This document shows, in pieces, positions 26,204 to 34,345 of a stretch of 64,000 nucleotides of DNA. Source of the stretch: Actinoplanes italicus (GTDB lineage Bacteria; Actinomycetota; Actinomycetes; Mycobacteriales; Micromonosporaceae); assembly GCF_003001815.1 (NCBI RefSeq), contig NZ_PVMZ01000019.1, positions 62,001-126,000 of the forward strand, in the 5' to 3' direction. Both the position numbers and the translations under genes were made by a program. The first letter of the stretch is position 1. Every line of letters starts with the position of its first letter. The notes beneath the pieces were generated by a model that was given only the letters and a program-made list of their open reading frames with translations, ran no database searches and was not told the DNA's origin.

Positions 26204-26482
26204 ATGCCCGATGCGGAATTCGAGGGCACCGTCGTGCCCGGTCTGCGGGCCGACTTCTACCGCCGGCCCGACGGCGACCGCATCGCCTCCGTCGGGCGCT
26301 ACTCGTACCGCGGCCGTCCCGTCCTGATGGCCTGGGGGTACGTCGACGAGGAACACTGCCGGCAGCACTCGGTGCACGACCCGTCCGGCGGCTGGAGCCC
26401 GGTCACCGACGGGTGCCCGGACGTCCGGCTCGCCGACGGGTTCGAGGTCCGCACGCCGGCGGGGGAGTGGTTACGCGCCTGA
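26204..26482 (+). CDS. Small hypothetical protein
   Basis: This 92-aa protein has no family that I recognise. It appears beta-rich (GLRADFYRRPDGDRIASVGRYSYRGRPVLMAWGYVD), and has two cysteines (EHCRQHS and DGCPD). It could start 19 codons earlier at GTG 26147, directly after the TetR stop. ATG 26204 gives a more typical N-terminus, as the upstream residues are low in protein-like character. It converges with the CNNM-type gene, overlapping it by 12 nt. No function can be assigned. Confidence 0.6.
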   Translation: MPDAEFEGTVVPGLRADFYRRPDGDRIASVGRYSYRGRPVLMAWGYVDEEHCRQHSVHDPSGGWSPVTDGCPDVRLADGFEVRTPAGEWLRA

Positions 26483-27550
26483 CCTCGACGTGCGACCGGC
26501 CCGGCGAGCGGCGTCGATCACCGGGTCGGTCTCGTCGTCGAACTGCCCGATCACCTGCTCCAGCAGGTCTTCCAGCGCCACCAGACCGATCACCCCGCGT
26601 CCCTCGGTGACCAGTGCGACCTGGTTGCGGGCGTGCCGCATGGCCGCGATCGCGTCCAGGCCGCTCGTGCCGGCGGGGAGGCGCAGCGGCGTCGACATCA
26701 GCGAGCCCGCCGTGTCGCCGGCCGCCGCGCCGACCGCTTTGGCCGCCTCCCGTACGTGCACGATCCCAGCGATCCCGCGGTCGGGCGACATCACCGCGAG
26801 CCGGGACCGGCCCGACTCGATGCTCCGCAGCTCCACCTCGCGTGCGGTCGCCGCGGACTGCACCGACACGATGCGGTCGGTCGGGGTCATCACGTCGCGG
26901 ACCGTCGTGGACTCCACGGCGAGCATCGCGGTCAGCAGCTCGTGCTCGGCGTCCGGGATGGTGCCGTGCTCCTTCGACGTCTCCAGCAGCATCCGCAGCT
27001 GCTCGGCGCTGTGCACCTGGGCCAGCTCGTCCTGCGGTGTCACCTTCACCAGCCGCAGACACGCGTTGGCCAGCCCGTTCAGCGCCACCAGCACCGGCCG
27101 CAGCATCGTGGTGAAGCCGACGAACGGGATCGCCAGCAGCTGCGCCGACGACTCCGGGTGGCTGATCGCCCACGACTTCGGCGCCATCTCGCCGACCACC
27201 ACGTGCAGGAAACCGACCAGGGCCACGGCCAGCACGAACGCCACGCCGTACGCCACCTCGTCCGGAATGCCCACGGCGGTGAACAGCGGCTCCATCAGAT
27301 GCGCCACGGTCGGCTTCGCGAGTGCACCGAGGCCGAGCGTGCACAGGGTGATGCCGAGCTGTGCGCCGGCCAGCATCAGAGACAGACGCCGGGTGCCGTA
27401 CAGCGCCACCCGGGCGCCGCGTGAACCCTCCTGCGCGGCCGTCTCCAGGCGGTGCCGTTTCGCCGCGACCAGCGCGAACTCGGCCGCGACGAAGAAACCG
27501 TTGAACACCAGCAGGGCCAGCGAGATCAACAGGGCCGGGGTGGTGCTCAT
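26471..27550 (-). CDS. CNNM/CorC-like membrane protein with CBS domains
   Basis: This 359-aa protein has an N-terminal DUF21/CNNM transmembrane domain (about 1-190: LLISLALLVFNGFFVAAEFALV; LMLAGAQLGITLCTLGLGALAKP; VVVGEMAPKSWAISHPE). A CBS pair follows (VRDVMTPTDRIVSVQS; IGLVALEDLLEQVIG). It lacks the C-terminal CorC_HlyC domain of its upstream partner. CNNM/CorC proteins are linked to Mg2+ or Co2+ handling; the older label is hemolysin. It is coupled to the 452-aa paralogue by a 4-nt ATGA overlap, so the two may work as a heteromer in the membrane. Confidence 0.9.
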   Translation of the reverse strand: MSTTPALLISLALLVFNGFFVAAEFALVAAKRHRLETAAQEGSRGARVALYGTRRLSLMLAGAQLGITLCTLGLGALAKPTVAHLMEPLFTAVGIPDEVAYGVAFVLAVALVGFLHVVVGEMAPKSWAISHPESSAQLLAIPFVGFTTMLRPVLVALNGLANACLRLVKVTPQDELAQVHSAEQLRMLLETSKEHGTIPDAEHELLTAMLAVESTTVRDVMTPTDRIVSVQSAATAREVELRSIESGRSRLAVMSPDRGIAGIVHVREAAKAVGAAAGDTAGSLMSTPLRLPAGTSGLDAIAAMRHARNQVALVTEGRGVIGLVALEDLLEQVIGQFDDETDPVIDAARRAGRTSRSGA

Positions 27551-28905
27551 GCCTCGTCCCCCTCGATCGGGTCGTCCTTGACGATGAGGGAGATCCGCTC
27601 CGGCACGCGTCGCCGGACCTCCAGCACGGTGAGCCTTGCCATGCCCTGGGGCAGGGGCTCGCCGTCGTCGTCCAGCAGCGCCGGCAGCTCCAGGTCGATA
27701 CCCTCCTTCTCGGCGGGCAGCCGGCCCAGTCTGGCCATCATCAGGCCGCCGACGGTGTCGTACAGCTCGTCCTCGGGCAGCCGGACCCCGGTCGCCTCGG
27801 CCACCTCGTCCACCCGCGCCCGGCCCGGCACCAGCCAGCCCTCACCGTCGCGCTCGATCACCGGCTCCGGGAGGTCGTCCTCGTCGCGGATCTCGCCGAC
27901 CAGTTCCTCGGCCACGTCCTCGAGGGTGATGATCCCGGCGAAGCTGCCGAACTCGTCGACCACCACGGCCATCTGCCGGTGTGCGGCCTTCAGCCGGTCC
28001 AGCACCTGCGGCAGGGTGCACGACTCGGGCAGCGCCACCGGGTCGGTCGCCAGGTCACGGACCGACGTGGTCGACCGCAGCGACGGCTCAAGGGTCACCA
28101 CGTCGTTGATCGACACGACGCCGATCACGTCGTCCAGCCCGTCGCCGATCACCGGGAAGCGGGAGTGGCCGGTGTCCAGCAGCTCGACGACCCGCGACGC
28201 GGGCTCGGCCGCGCCGATCGACGTGACGTCGACCCGGGGGCGCATGACCTCGGCCGCTGTCCGTGTCCGGAAGTCGAGCCCGTGGTCCAGCAGCCGGGCG
28301 GCGCGCGCGTCGAGCACACCGTGCGATTTCGACGTCTCGATGATCCGGTCCAGGTCCTCCGAGGTGGCGCCCTGTGGGAGCTCCTCGACCGGCTCGATGC
28401 CGACCGCCCGCAGCAGCCGGGTCGCCGTCGCGTCGAACACCCGGATCAGCGGGCCGACCACGGTCAGGTAGATCACGGTCGAGCGGGACAGCGCCCGGGC
28501 CACCGCCTCGGGTCTCGCGATCGCCAGGTTCTTCGGCGCGAGCTCGCCGAGCACCATCTGCACCACGGTCGCGAACAGCAGCGCCACCACCATCGAGATC
28601 GAGGTGGTCACCGCCTGCGGCAGGCCGGTCGCGCCGAGCAGCTCGGCCGTGCCCTTGCCCAGGAAGGGCTCCGCGACGTAACCGGCCAGCAGCGCGGTCA
28701 CGGTGATGCCCACCTGTGAGCCGGAGAGCACGAACGACAGCCGCTGGGTGACCTCGAGCGCCCGCTTCGCGGCGCCGTCGCCCTCGTCGGCGAGCACCCG
28801 CAGGCGTTCCCGGTCGACCGCCACGTAGGCGAACTCCTGGGCCACGAAATAACCGGTCGCCGCGGTCAGCAGCACAATGGCCACGATGCCGATGGTGATC
28901 AGCAA
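27547..28905 (-). CDS. CNNM/CorC family protein (hemolysin-like), full length
   Basis: This 452-aa protein has a DUF21/CNNM membrane domain (about 1-200; FVAQEFAYVAVDRERLR; VLSGSQVGITVTALLAGYVAEP; LGELAPKNLAIARPE), a CBS pair (TAAEVMRPRVDVTSIGAAEP; VVVDEFGSFAGIITLEDVAEELVGEIRDE) and a C-terminal CorC_HlyC domain (GWLVPGRARVDEVAEATG...YDTVGGLMMARLGRLP). The family acts in divalent-cation export or homeostasis. It is the first of two coupled genes. The 180 nt upstream hold no gene. I looked for a metal riboswitch there and could not convince myself of one. Confidence 0.92.
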   Translation of the reverse strand: MLITIGIVAIVLLTAATGYFVAQEFAYVAVDRERLRVLADEGDGAAKRALEVTQRLSFVLSGSQVGITVTALLAGYVAEPFLGKGTAELLGATGLPQAVTTSISMVVALLFATVVQMVLGELAPKNLAIARPEAVARALSRSTVIYLTVVGPLIRVFDATATRLLRAVGIEPVEELPQGATSEDLDRIIETSKSHGVLDARAARLLDHGLDFRTRTAAEVMRPRVDVTSIGAAEPASRVVELLDTGHSRFPVIGDGLDDVIGVVSINDVVTLEPSLRSTTSVRDLATDPVALPESCTLPQVLDRLKAAHRQMAVVVDEFGSFAGIITLEDVAEELVGEIRDEDDLPEPVIERDGEGWLVPGRARVDEVAEATGVRLPEDELYDTVGGLMMARLGRLPAEKEGIDLELPALLDDDGEPLPQGMARLTVLEVRRRVPERISLIVKDDPIEGDEA

Positions 28906-29088
28906 GGGAAGTCACCGGCCTGACGATCAGTGAACAGGATGGTCTCCAGGTTAGGGGTCGTGTCACCGACCTGCTTCGCATCGGCGAACCCGCCGTCCAG
29001 GGCGCTGACACTACCCGGACGGCGGATGCCTCAACCCGCCTGGTGGTTCCCCCCGATCGCGTTGCTCACACGCCGGTGAGCATGATCG

Positions 29089-29724
29089 TCAGGACCCCGC
29101 GGTGAGCACTTTGGCGAGGTCGCGGGCCTGGTCATGGGCGGTCCGGCGGGCGGTGGCGGCGTCCGCGGTGGCCAGGTTGGGGCGGAAGTGCACGGTGCTG
29201 ATGTCGGTGACGCCGGCCCAGCGCAGCCAGTCCTCGAAGTAGGGCGCCTGGAAGTCGGCGCCGAACGCGGGCGGGCGGCCCGGGCCGTACACCGCACTGG
29301 TGTAGATCACCGCGGCGCGCTTGCCCCGCAGGAGACCGGAGTAGCCCTGCTCCGGGTCGAAGCCGAAGACCATGCCCGGCTGGCTGACGACATCGATCAA
29401 CTGCTTGAGGATGTACGGGATTCCGGCGTTCCACATCGGCACGGAGAACAGATAGGTGTCGGCGGCGTCGAAGCGCCGGAACGTAGCACTCGCGGCTTCC
29501 CAGGCCACGGCCGCGTCACCCTCGGGCTGCCCACCGGCGAAGACGGCCATCTTGCCGGTGACCGCGTCGGGGCCGAACGCGGGCAGTGTGCCGTCCCACA
29601 GGTCCCACTGCTCGACCGCGGCGTCCGGGCTCACCTCCCGGACCGTGTCGAGGAAGGTCGCGGCGACGGCCAGCGACTCGGACCGCGGGCCGCGCGGGGA
29701 GGCGGAGATGTGCAGCAGGTTCAT
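29089..29724 (-). CDS. azoR: FMN-dependent NADH azoreductase / quinone reductase
   Basis: This flavodoxin-fold oxidoreductase of 211 aa belongs to the AzoR/NQO family. It begins with the FMN phosphate loop MNLLHISASPRGPRSESLAVA, followed by YLFSVPMWNAGIPYILKQLIDVVSQPG, the core FMN-binding motif. RAAVIYTSAVYGPG and ADFQAPYFEDWLRWAGV complete the fold. It reduces azo compounds and quinones by two electrons using NADH. The ATG at 29722-29724 has a Shine-Dalgarno GAAGGG. It is divergent from a MarR gene, as in many quinone-sensing MarR/azoR pairs. I infer that electrophiles or quinones induce it. Confidence 0.92.
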   Translation of the reverse strand: MNLLHISASPRGPRSESLAVAATFLDTVREVSPDAAVEQWDLWDGTLPAFGPDAVTGKMAVFAGGQPEGDAAVAWEAASATFRRFDAADTYLFSVPMWNAGIPYILKQLIDVVSQPGMVFGFDPEQGYSGLLRGKRAAVIYTSAVYGPGRPPAFGADFQAPYFEDWLRWAGVTDISTVHFRPNLATADAATARRTAHDQARDLAKVLTAGS

Positions 29725-29767
29725 GTCGTGCCCTTCGCTGTCGGAATCTTCGCGGCGGTGTCGTAAC

Positions 29768-29792
29768 GCTGTCTCAGGCGGCCTGAGACAGC
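29768..29792. promoter_or_regulatory. 12-bp inverted repeat upstream of azoR
   Basis: GCTGTCTCAGGC-G-GCCTGAGACAGC is a perfect 12-bp inverted repeat with a single-base centre. It sits 44 nt upstream of the azoR ATG, which is a usual operator position. It differs in sequence from the two GC palindromes nearer marR. Confidence 0.6.
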
Positions 29793-29812
29793 AGTGCGAC
29801 GCAGCCACAGTT

Positions 29813-29855
29813 TGCGTGCGCACGCACATTTCTACTCCAGTGCGTGCGCACGCAC
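29813..29855. promoter_or_regulatory. Twin palindromes, MarR operator
   Basis: TGCGTGCGCACGCA occurs twice, at 29813-29826 and 29841-29854. The second extends to the 16-nt palindrome GTGCGTGCGCACGCAC. The centres are 28 bp apart, 23 nt and more upstream of the marR start. Two identical sites suit two MarR dimers controlling both divergent genes. Confidence 0.7.
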
Positions 29856-29877
29856 AAGAATTCGCTAGGCTGTGGTG

Positions 29878-30315
29878 ATGAGTGACACCGATGTGGCCGC
29901 GTGGGCGGCCTTGCTGCGCGTGCACGCGGCCCTCGTGCCGACTCTCGACCGGGAGCTGCAGGCAGCCTGTGCACTGCCACTGACCTGGTACGACGTGCTG
30001 CTCGAACTCAACTACGCACCCGGCCGGCGGCTCAGCATGGGCGAACTGGGGCAGCGGGCCGTGGTGAGCCGCACGCGGGTGAGCCGGGTCGTCGACGCGC
30101 TCGCCGACGCGGGGCTCGTCACGAGGGAGGGCAACCCGGACGACCGGCGGTCCGCCTATGCGACCCTCACCGAGATGGGGCTCGACCGGTTCCGGGCCGC
30201 GGCACCGGTCTACCTCGACGGGATCAAGCGGCACTTCACCGATCTGATCTCGGCGGACGAGTCCCGTACGATCGCCGCCGCTCTTGCCAAGGTTCTGGCG
30301 CACCGCCCGGTGTAA
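29878..30315 (+). CDS. MarR-family regulator
   Basis: This 145-aa winged-helix regulator matches MarR throughout. The N-terminal dimer helix is followed by LTWYDVLLELNYAPGRRLSMGELGQRAVVSRTRVSRVVDALADAGLVTREGNPDDRRSAYATLTEMG, with the DDRR wing motif. The ATG at 29878 is preferred over GTG 29872. It has no conserved cysteine in the wing, so redox sensing would have to use another residue or a ligand pocket. It faces the azoreductase gene, and two identical palindromes lie between, which argues for local control of both genes. Confidence 0.92.
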   Translation: MSDTDVAAWAALLRVHAALVPTLDRELQAACALPLTWYDVLLELNYAPGRRLSMGELGQRAVVSRTRVSRVVDALADAGLVTREGNPDDRRSAYATLTEMGLDRFRAAAPVYLDGIKRHFTDLISADESRTIAAALAKVLAHRPV

Positions 30316-30426
30316 CCCCGCGAGGTATCGGCTCCGTCCTATGGGTGTCGCGATCCCCGGGGGCCTCGGGAGAGATCGACGATCTGGTACATTTCGATCT
30401 CCACGGGGCAAAAGTAAGGAACTGAA

Positions 30427-30909
30427 GTGCTTATCAAGCGTTACGCCATTGTCGTTTCCTCTGTCATCGCCGTCGCTGCCCTCAGCGCCTGCACGCCGAC
30501 TGAGAAGAAGTCCACCGAGACCGCCGCCCCTCCGGCTGCCCCGGCAGCCTCCGCGGCCGCTCCCGTCGAGACGAGCCTCGCTCCGGTCGGCCTCGACGCG
30601 GCGACCAAGAAGGCCTGCACCACGCTGTTCGCCGCGATCAAGGACAACGACAAGAAGGTCGCCGAGGCCGAGAAGATCGGCGGGCCGGTCGGTCACGTGG
30701 CCGTCGGCGCCCAGTACCTGGCCGGTGCCGCCGACCTGTATGCGAAGTCGCTCGACGCGACCGAGACCAAGGTCATGGACGCGGCCGGCAAGGTGGGCGA
30801 CGAGATGACCGCCCTCGACGGCGCCTGGCAGAAGAACCCGAAGAAGAAGCCCAGCGAGGCGGCCCTCAACAAGTCGATCGACGAGCTCAAGGCCGCTTGC
30901 GCCGGCTGA
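30427..30909 (+). CDS. Putative lipoprotein
   Basis: This 160-aa secreted lipoprotein starts with a signal peptide, MLIKRYAIVVSSVIAVAALSAC, whose LSAC lipobox gives Cys22 as the acylated residue. A Pro/Ala-rich linker (PPAAPAASAAAPVETSL) follows, then a compact helical domain with one disulphide pair possible (KKACTTLFAA ... LKAACAG). GTG is used as start, with AAGGAA upstream. No family is recognised. It is most likely a small cell-surface binding protein, as actinomycetes make many of these. Confidence 0.85.
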   Translation: MLIKRYAIVVSSVIAVAALSACTPTEKKSTETAAPPAAPAASAAAPVETSLAPVGLDAATKKACTTLFAAIKDNDKKVAEAEKIGGPVGHVAVGAQYLAGAADLYAKSLDATETKVMDAAGKVGDEMTALDGAWQKNPKKKPSEAALNKSIDELKAACAG

Positions 30910-31117
30910 TCCCTCCCAGGCGGAAGAGAAACGATAGAGGGCCGAGAGAGCCCTCCGTCATGCTGAGGGTCTGCCGCGCGGAAACGCGTGGCCGGGGCCG
31001 GCCCGTCGCCCACGGGGACCCTGCACACGTCCGGACCGAGCAGGTGGGGACCAGCTCGCGTATCGCGTTGACGGTCCGGTGTGTGTCGAGGGTGGCTGGC
31101 CGGTCCCCCGGGGGTGG

Positions 31118-32548
31118 TTACGCCTCGGCGAGCGCCGGAGTGCCGGCCGGCTCGGACACCTCCGCCGTCGCCGAGGCGCGGCCAGGCACCAGCAGCGCCA
31201 CCGCGAACGCGGCCGCGCTCGCCGCCGCCAGCAGCAGGAACGACAGCGTGTAGCCACTCTCGGCGGGCAGCCCGTTCGCCCCGGGGTGGCCGGTGACGAT
31301 CGCGCTGACCAGCGCCGTGCCGATCGACGCCCCGATGGTGCGGATGTTGGTGTTCATGCCGCTGGCCGCGCCGGTCTGGTGGCGGGGCACACTCTGCACG
31401 ATCAGGTTGATCATCGACGAGTAGATCAGGCCGAGCCCGATGCCGAAGACGGCGCCCGCCAGCGAGACCGTCCACTTCTGATCATGCGCGAGGGCCAGTG
31501 TGAGGCAGGCCAGGGTGCCCATCGCCGAGCCCCACAGCAGCTGCGCCTTGTTGCTCACCCACCGGGTCAGCGGGCCGCTCAGCGAGCCGAAGATCGCCAT
31601 CATGACCAGCAGCGGGGCCATCAGCAGGCCGGCTTCGGACACGGTCGCGCCGAACCCGTACCCGGAGGCGGCCGGAACCTGCATGAGCTGCGGCAGGAAC
31701 GCGAACACGCCGAACATCGCGGCTCCGAAGAGCAGGGCGGCCAGGTTGGTGGTCCAGACCGCGGGCAGGCGCATCATCCGCATGTCGATCAACGGCTCGG
31801 CGGAGCGGAGCTCGGCGAACATCCATCCGGCCAGCAATGCGGCGGCAAGAGCCAACGATCCGAGCGTACGTCCGGACGACCATCCCCAGACGGCGCCCTT
31901 GCTGAGTGGCAGCAGCAGTGCGACGAGCCAGCCGGCCAGCAGGATCGCCGAGACGATGTTGATCCGTCCCGGGCTGCGTACCGGTGACGCCGGCACGACA
32001 CGCCAGGCCAGAAGTCCGACAACGGTCACCACGGCCAGGGGGATCCAGAACAGCCACCGCCAGTCCAGCCAGCCGACGATCGGACCGGCCAGCACGATGC
32101 CGATACCGCTGCCGGTGGCGATCACCGCGGCCATGGTGCCGATCGCCGAGGCCACCCGGTCCGGCGGGAACTCGTCGCGGATGATGCCGAACGAGACCGG
32201 GAACACCGCGGCCCCGAGGCCCTGCAGCACGCGGGCGGCGATCAGCACGCCGATGCTCGGCGCCAGCGCGGCGACCAGGCAGCCGATCGCGATCGCGGCG
32301 AGCGCGACGATCAGCGTGCGGTCCTTGCCGATGATGTCGGCGACCCGGCCCATCAGCGGGGTGGCGACCGAGGCCGCGAGCAGCCAGGCGGTGAGCACCC
32401 AGGTGACCGTGCCGGTGGAGGTGTGCAGATCCTGCTGGATGGTCGGCAGCACGGGTGTCAGCAGGCTCTGCATCAGGGCGAACGCGGCGGCGGCCGCGGC
32501 CAGCACCGCGAAGGTCATCCGCGGGCCCGCCTGGTAAAGTCGAGGCAT
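31118..32548 (-). CDS. MFS exporter, DHA2 (EmrB/QacA) family
   Basis: This 476-aa membrane transporter has about 14 helices, which fits DHA2. Motif A is LMGRVADIIGKDRTLI after helix 2, and the proline/glycine-rich antiporter segment is FPVSFGIIRDEFPPDRVASAIGTMAAVIATGSGIGIVLAGPIVGWL (motif C), marking it as an H+-coupled drug exporter. VPRHQTGAASGMNTNIRTIGASIGTA is the typical late-helix motif. It is divergent from a TetR gene, with two GGAGGC-type dyads at the start. The regulator probably represses it. A cytochrome P450 lies behind the TetR gene, so the module may modify and export the same compound. Confidence 0.92.
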   Translation of the reverse strand: MPRLYQAGPRMTFAVLAAAAAAFALMQSLLTPVLPTIQQDLHTSTGTVTWVLTAWLLAASVATPLMGRVADIIGKDRTLIVALAAIAIGCLVAALAPSIGVLIAARVLQGLGAAVFPVSFGIIRDEFPPDRVASAIGTMAAVIATGSGIGIVLAGPIVGWLDWRWLFWIPLAVVTVVGLLAWRVVPASPVRSPGRINIVSAILLAGWLVALLLPLSKGAVWGWSSGRTLGSLALAAALLAGWMFAELRSAEPLIDMRMMRLPAVWTTNLAALLFGAAMFGVFAFLPQLMQVPAASGYGFGATVSEAGLLMAPLLVMMAIFGSLSGPLTRWVSNKAQLLWGSAMGTLACLTLALAHDQKWTVSLAGAVFGIGLGLIYSSMINLIVQSVPRHQTGAASGMNTNIRTIGASIGTALVSAIVTGHPGANGLPAESGYTLSFLLLAAASAAAFAVALLVPGRASATAEVSEPAGTPALAEA

Positions 32549-32576
32549 GCCTCCACATTAACGGAGGCGTGCCTCC
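32542..32576. promoter_or_regulatory. Twin GC-rich dyads, TetR operator
   Basis: GAGGCATGCCTC (32542-32553, perfect 12-mer palindrome overlapping the MFS start codon) and GGAGGCGTGCCTCC (32563-32576, one central mismatch) are 22 bp apart centre to centre, between the MFS and TetR genes. They share GAGGC-NN-GCCTC, so both probably bind the same TetR protein. Confidence 0.65.
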
Positions 32577-32594
32577 GCTTCGCAAGGGGTTTTC

Positions 32595-33155
32595 ATGACC
32601 GAGGTGCCGATCACAGTGCGCCGCCCGCAGCGCGCCGACGCCCGGCGCAACTTCGACGCGCTCCTCGTCGCCGCCCGCGAAGCCTTCGCCACCAACGGCG
32701 TCGACACCAGCCTCGAGGAGATCGCCAAGCGGGCCGGCGTCGGCATCGGTACCCTCTACCGCAACTTCCCGGCCCGGCAGGACCTCATCGAGGCCGTCTA
32801 CATCGAAGAGGTGACCCAGCTCAGCGAGGTCGCGGCCACCGTCGCCGACCTGCCGCCGTGGGAGGCGCTGCGGGCCTGGCTCGAGCGCTTCGTGGCCTAC
32901 GTGGCCACCAAGCGCGCCATCATCGACCTGCTCAATCGCGACTCCGCGATGTTCGGCAGCTGCCGGGCCGTCATGTACTCCGCCGGCGAGCCCCTGTTCG
33001 CCCGGGCCCAGCAGGCCGGTTCCATCCGCGCCGACGCCGCCTTCGACGACGTCCTGCGCCTTGTCTCCGGCCTGAGTTCGGCCGCCTTCGTCGACGAGGA
33101 CCAGCGCCGCCGCGTCCTCGACATTGCTCTGGACGGCCTCCGTCCCCGAGGCTGA
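32595..33155 (+). CDS. TetR-family regulator
   Basis: This 186-aa regulator has a TetR HTH, RNFDALLVAAREAFATNGVDTSLEEIAKRAGVGIGTLYRNFPARQDLIEAVY, at about 18-70. The C-terminal domain (WLERFVAYVATKRAIIDLL) is of the TetR_C class often paired with exporters of DHA2 type. It is divergent from the MFS gene, with two palindromes between, and 17 nt upstream of a P450 gene that it probably shares a transcript with. I infer joint repression of exporter and P450, relieved by a substrate of both. Confidence 0.92.
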   Translation: MTEVPITVRRPQRADARRNFDALLVAAREAFATNGVDTSLEEIAKRAGVGIGTLYRNFPARQDLIEAVYIEEVTQLSEVAATVADLPPWEALRAWLERFVAYVATKRAIIDLLNRDSAMFGSCRAVMYSAGEPLFARAQQAGSIRADAAFDDVLRLVSGLSSAAFVDEDQRRRVLDIALDGLRPRG

Positions 33156-33172
33156 ACCCTGAAGGGAGCGCG

Positions 33173-34330
33173 ATGTCGCTGTTCGGCGAGGAGTACACGG
33201 CCGACCCGCACCCGGCCCTGGCCGAACTGCGCGAAGCGGGCCCGGTCCACCGGGTCACCTCGGCGGCCGGGGTCCCGTTCTGGATGGTCACCCGCTGGGA
33301 CGAGGCCCGGCAGGTGCTGACCGATCCGTCGCTGTCCAAGCGGCAGCCCGTCGACCAGCTGCCCGCGTCGCTGCGCCCGGCTCTGGCGACCCAGATGCTG
33401 CTGCGCGACCCGCCGGACCACACCCGTCTGCGGCGGCTGGTGTCGGCCGCGTTCACCCCTCGGCGTACCCGGGAGTTGACGCCCGCGATCGAGCGGATCA
33501 CCGACCGGCTGCTCGACGAGCTCGGCGCGGCACCCGAACCGGATCTGATCGCCGGCTTCGCCGTACCGCTGCCGTTCGAAGTGATCTGTGAACTTCTCGG
33601 GGTTCCGCCGCGAGAACGCGCACCGCTCCGCGCCTGGTCCGACACGATCATCGTGGGCGGACCGGCTCCGGCCGACATGGTCGCGGCCATGTCCGGGATG
33701 GTCACCTACTTCGGTGACCTGCTGGCCCGCAAGCGAGCCGATCCCGAGGACGACCTGCTCGGCGCGCTGCTGACGATGGCCGACGAGGGCGACCGGCTCT
33801 CCGGTGACGAACTCGTCGGCATGGCGCTGCTGCTGCTGATCGCCGGCCACGAGACCACGGCGAACCTGATCGGCAACGCCGTTCACCTACTGTGCCGCAT
33901 GCCGGCCCGCCCGGACCGCCCGACGGCCGCCGTGGTCGAGGAGGTACTGCGGATGGCGAGCCCGGCGGCGACCTCCACCTACCGGGTCACGACGCGCCCG
34001 CTCACCCTCGGCACCGTCACGATCCCGGCCGGGGAGCAGGTCCTGGTCTCGCTGCTGGCGGCGAACCGCGATCCGGAGCGCTTCACCGACCCGGACACCT
34101 TCGACCCGGACCGCGGCGACGGCGGGCACCTGGCCTTCGGGCACGGCATCCACTTCTGCCTGGGCGCACCGCTCGCCAGGCTGGAGGCCGGTATCGCTCT
34201 GGATCGACTGTTCGCCCGGCACCCGGACCTCGAGGCAGCGGTGCCGCCCGAGGACCTGCGGTGGCGCTCCGGACTGCTGATGCACGGTCTGGCCGCGCTA
34301 CCGGTACGCCTCGGCCGACCGCCGGCCTGA
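33173..34330 (+). CDS. Cytochrome P450
   Basis: This 385-aa P450 has all class markers: I-helix LLLIAGHETTANLIGN, ExxR as EEVLRMAS, the PERF-like EHYDPERF analogue DPERFTDPDTFDPDRGDGGHLAFGHG, and the haem loop FGHGIHFCLGAPLARLE with the axial Cys. It is a soluble bacterial CYP like those of secondary metabolism or xenobiotic oxidation, and needs ferredoxin partners not found here. The start ATG has GAAGGGAG 5 nt upstream. It follows the TetR gene on the same strand. Its substrate is unknown. Context with the MFS exporter suggests detoxification or tailoring. Confidence 0.95.
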   Translation: MSLFGEEYTADPHPALAELREAGPVHRVTSAAGVPFWMVTRWDEARQVLTDPSLSKRQPVDQLPASLRPALATQMLLRDPPDHTRLRRLVSAAFTPRRTRELTPAIERITDRLLDELGAAPEPDLIAGFAVPLPFEVICELLGVPPRERAPLRAWSDTIIVGGPAPADMVAAMSGMVTYFGDLLARKRADPEDDLLGALLTMADEGDRLSGDELVGMALLLLIAGHETTANLIGNAVHLLCRMPARPDRPTAAVVEEVLRMASPAATSTYRVTTRPLTLGTVTIPAGEQVLVSLLAANRDPERFTDPDTFDPDRGDGGHLAFGHGIHFCLGAPLARLEAGIALDRLFARHPDLEAAVPPEDLRWRSGLLMHGLAALPVRLGRPPA

Positions 34331-34345
34331 CGGCGGGCCCCGAGG

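Noticed and set aside
28906..29088. Metal riboswitch upstream of the CorC-type operon
   Set aside because: I looked for a yybP-ykoY or M-box pattern and did not find a convincing set of conserved bases or helices.
30937..30955. Terminator after the lipoprotein gene (GAGGGC-N7-GCCCTC)
   Set aside because: The stem is only 6 bp without a U-tract, too weak to list as a feature.
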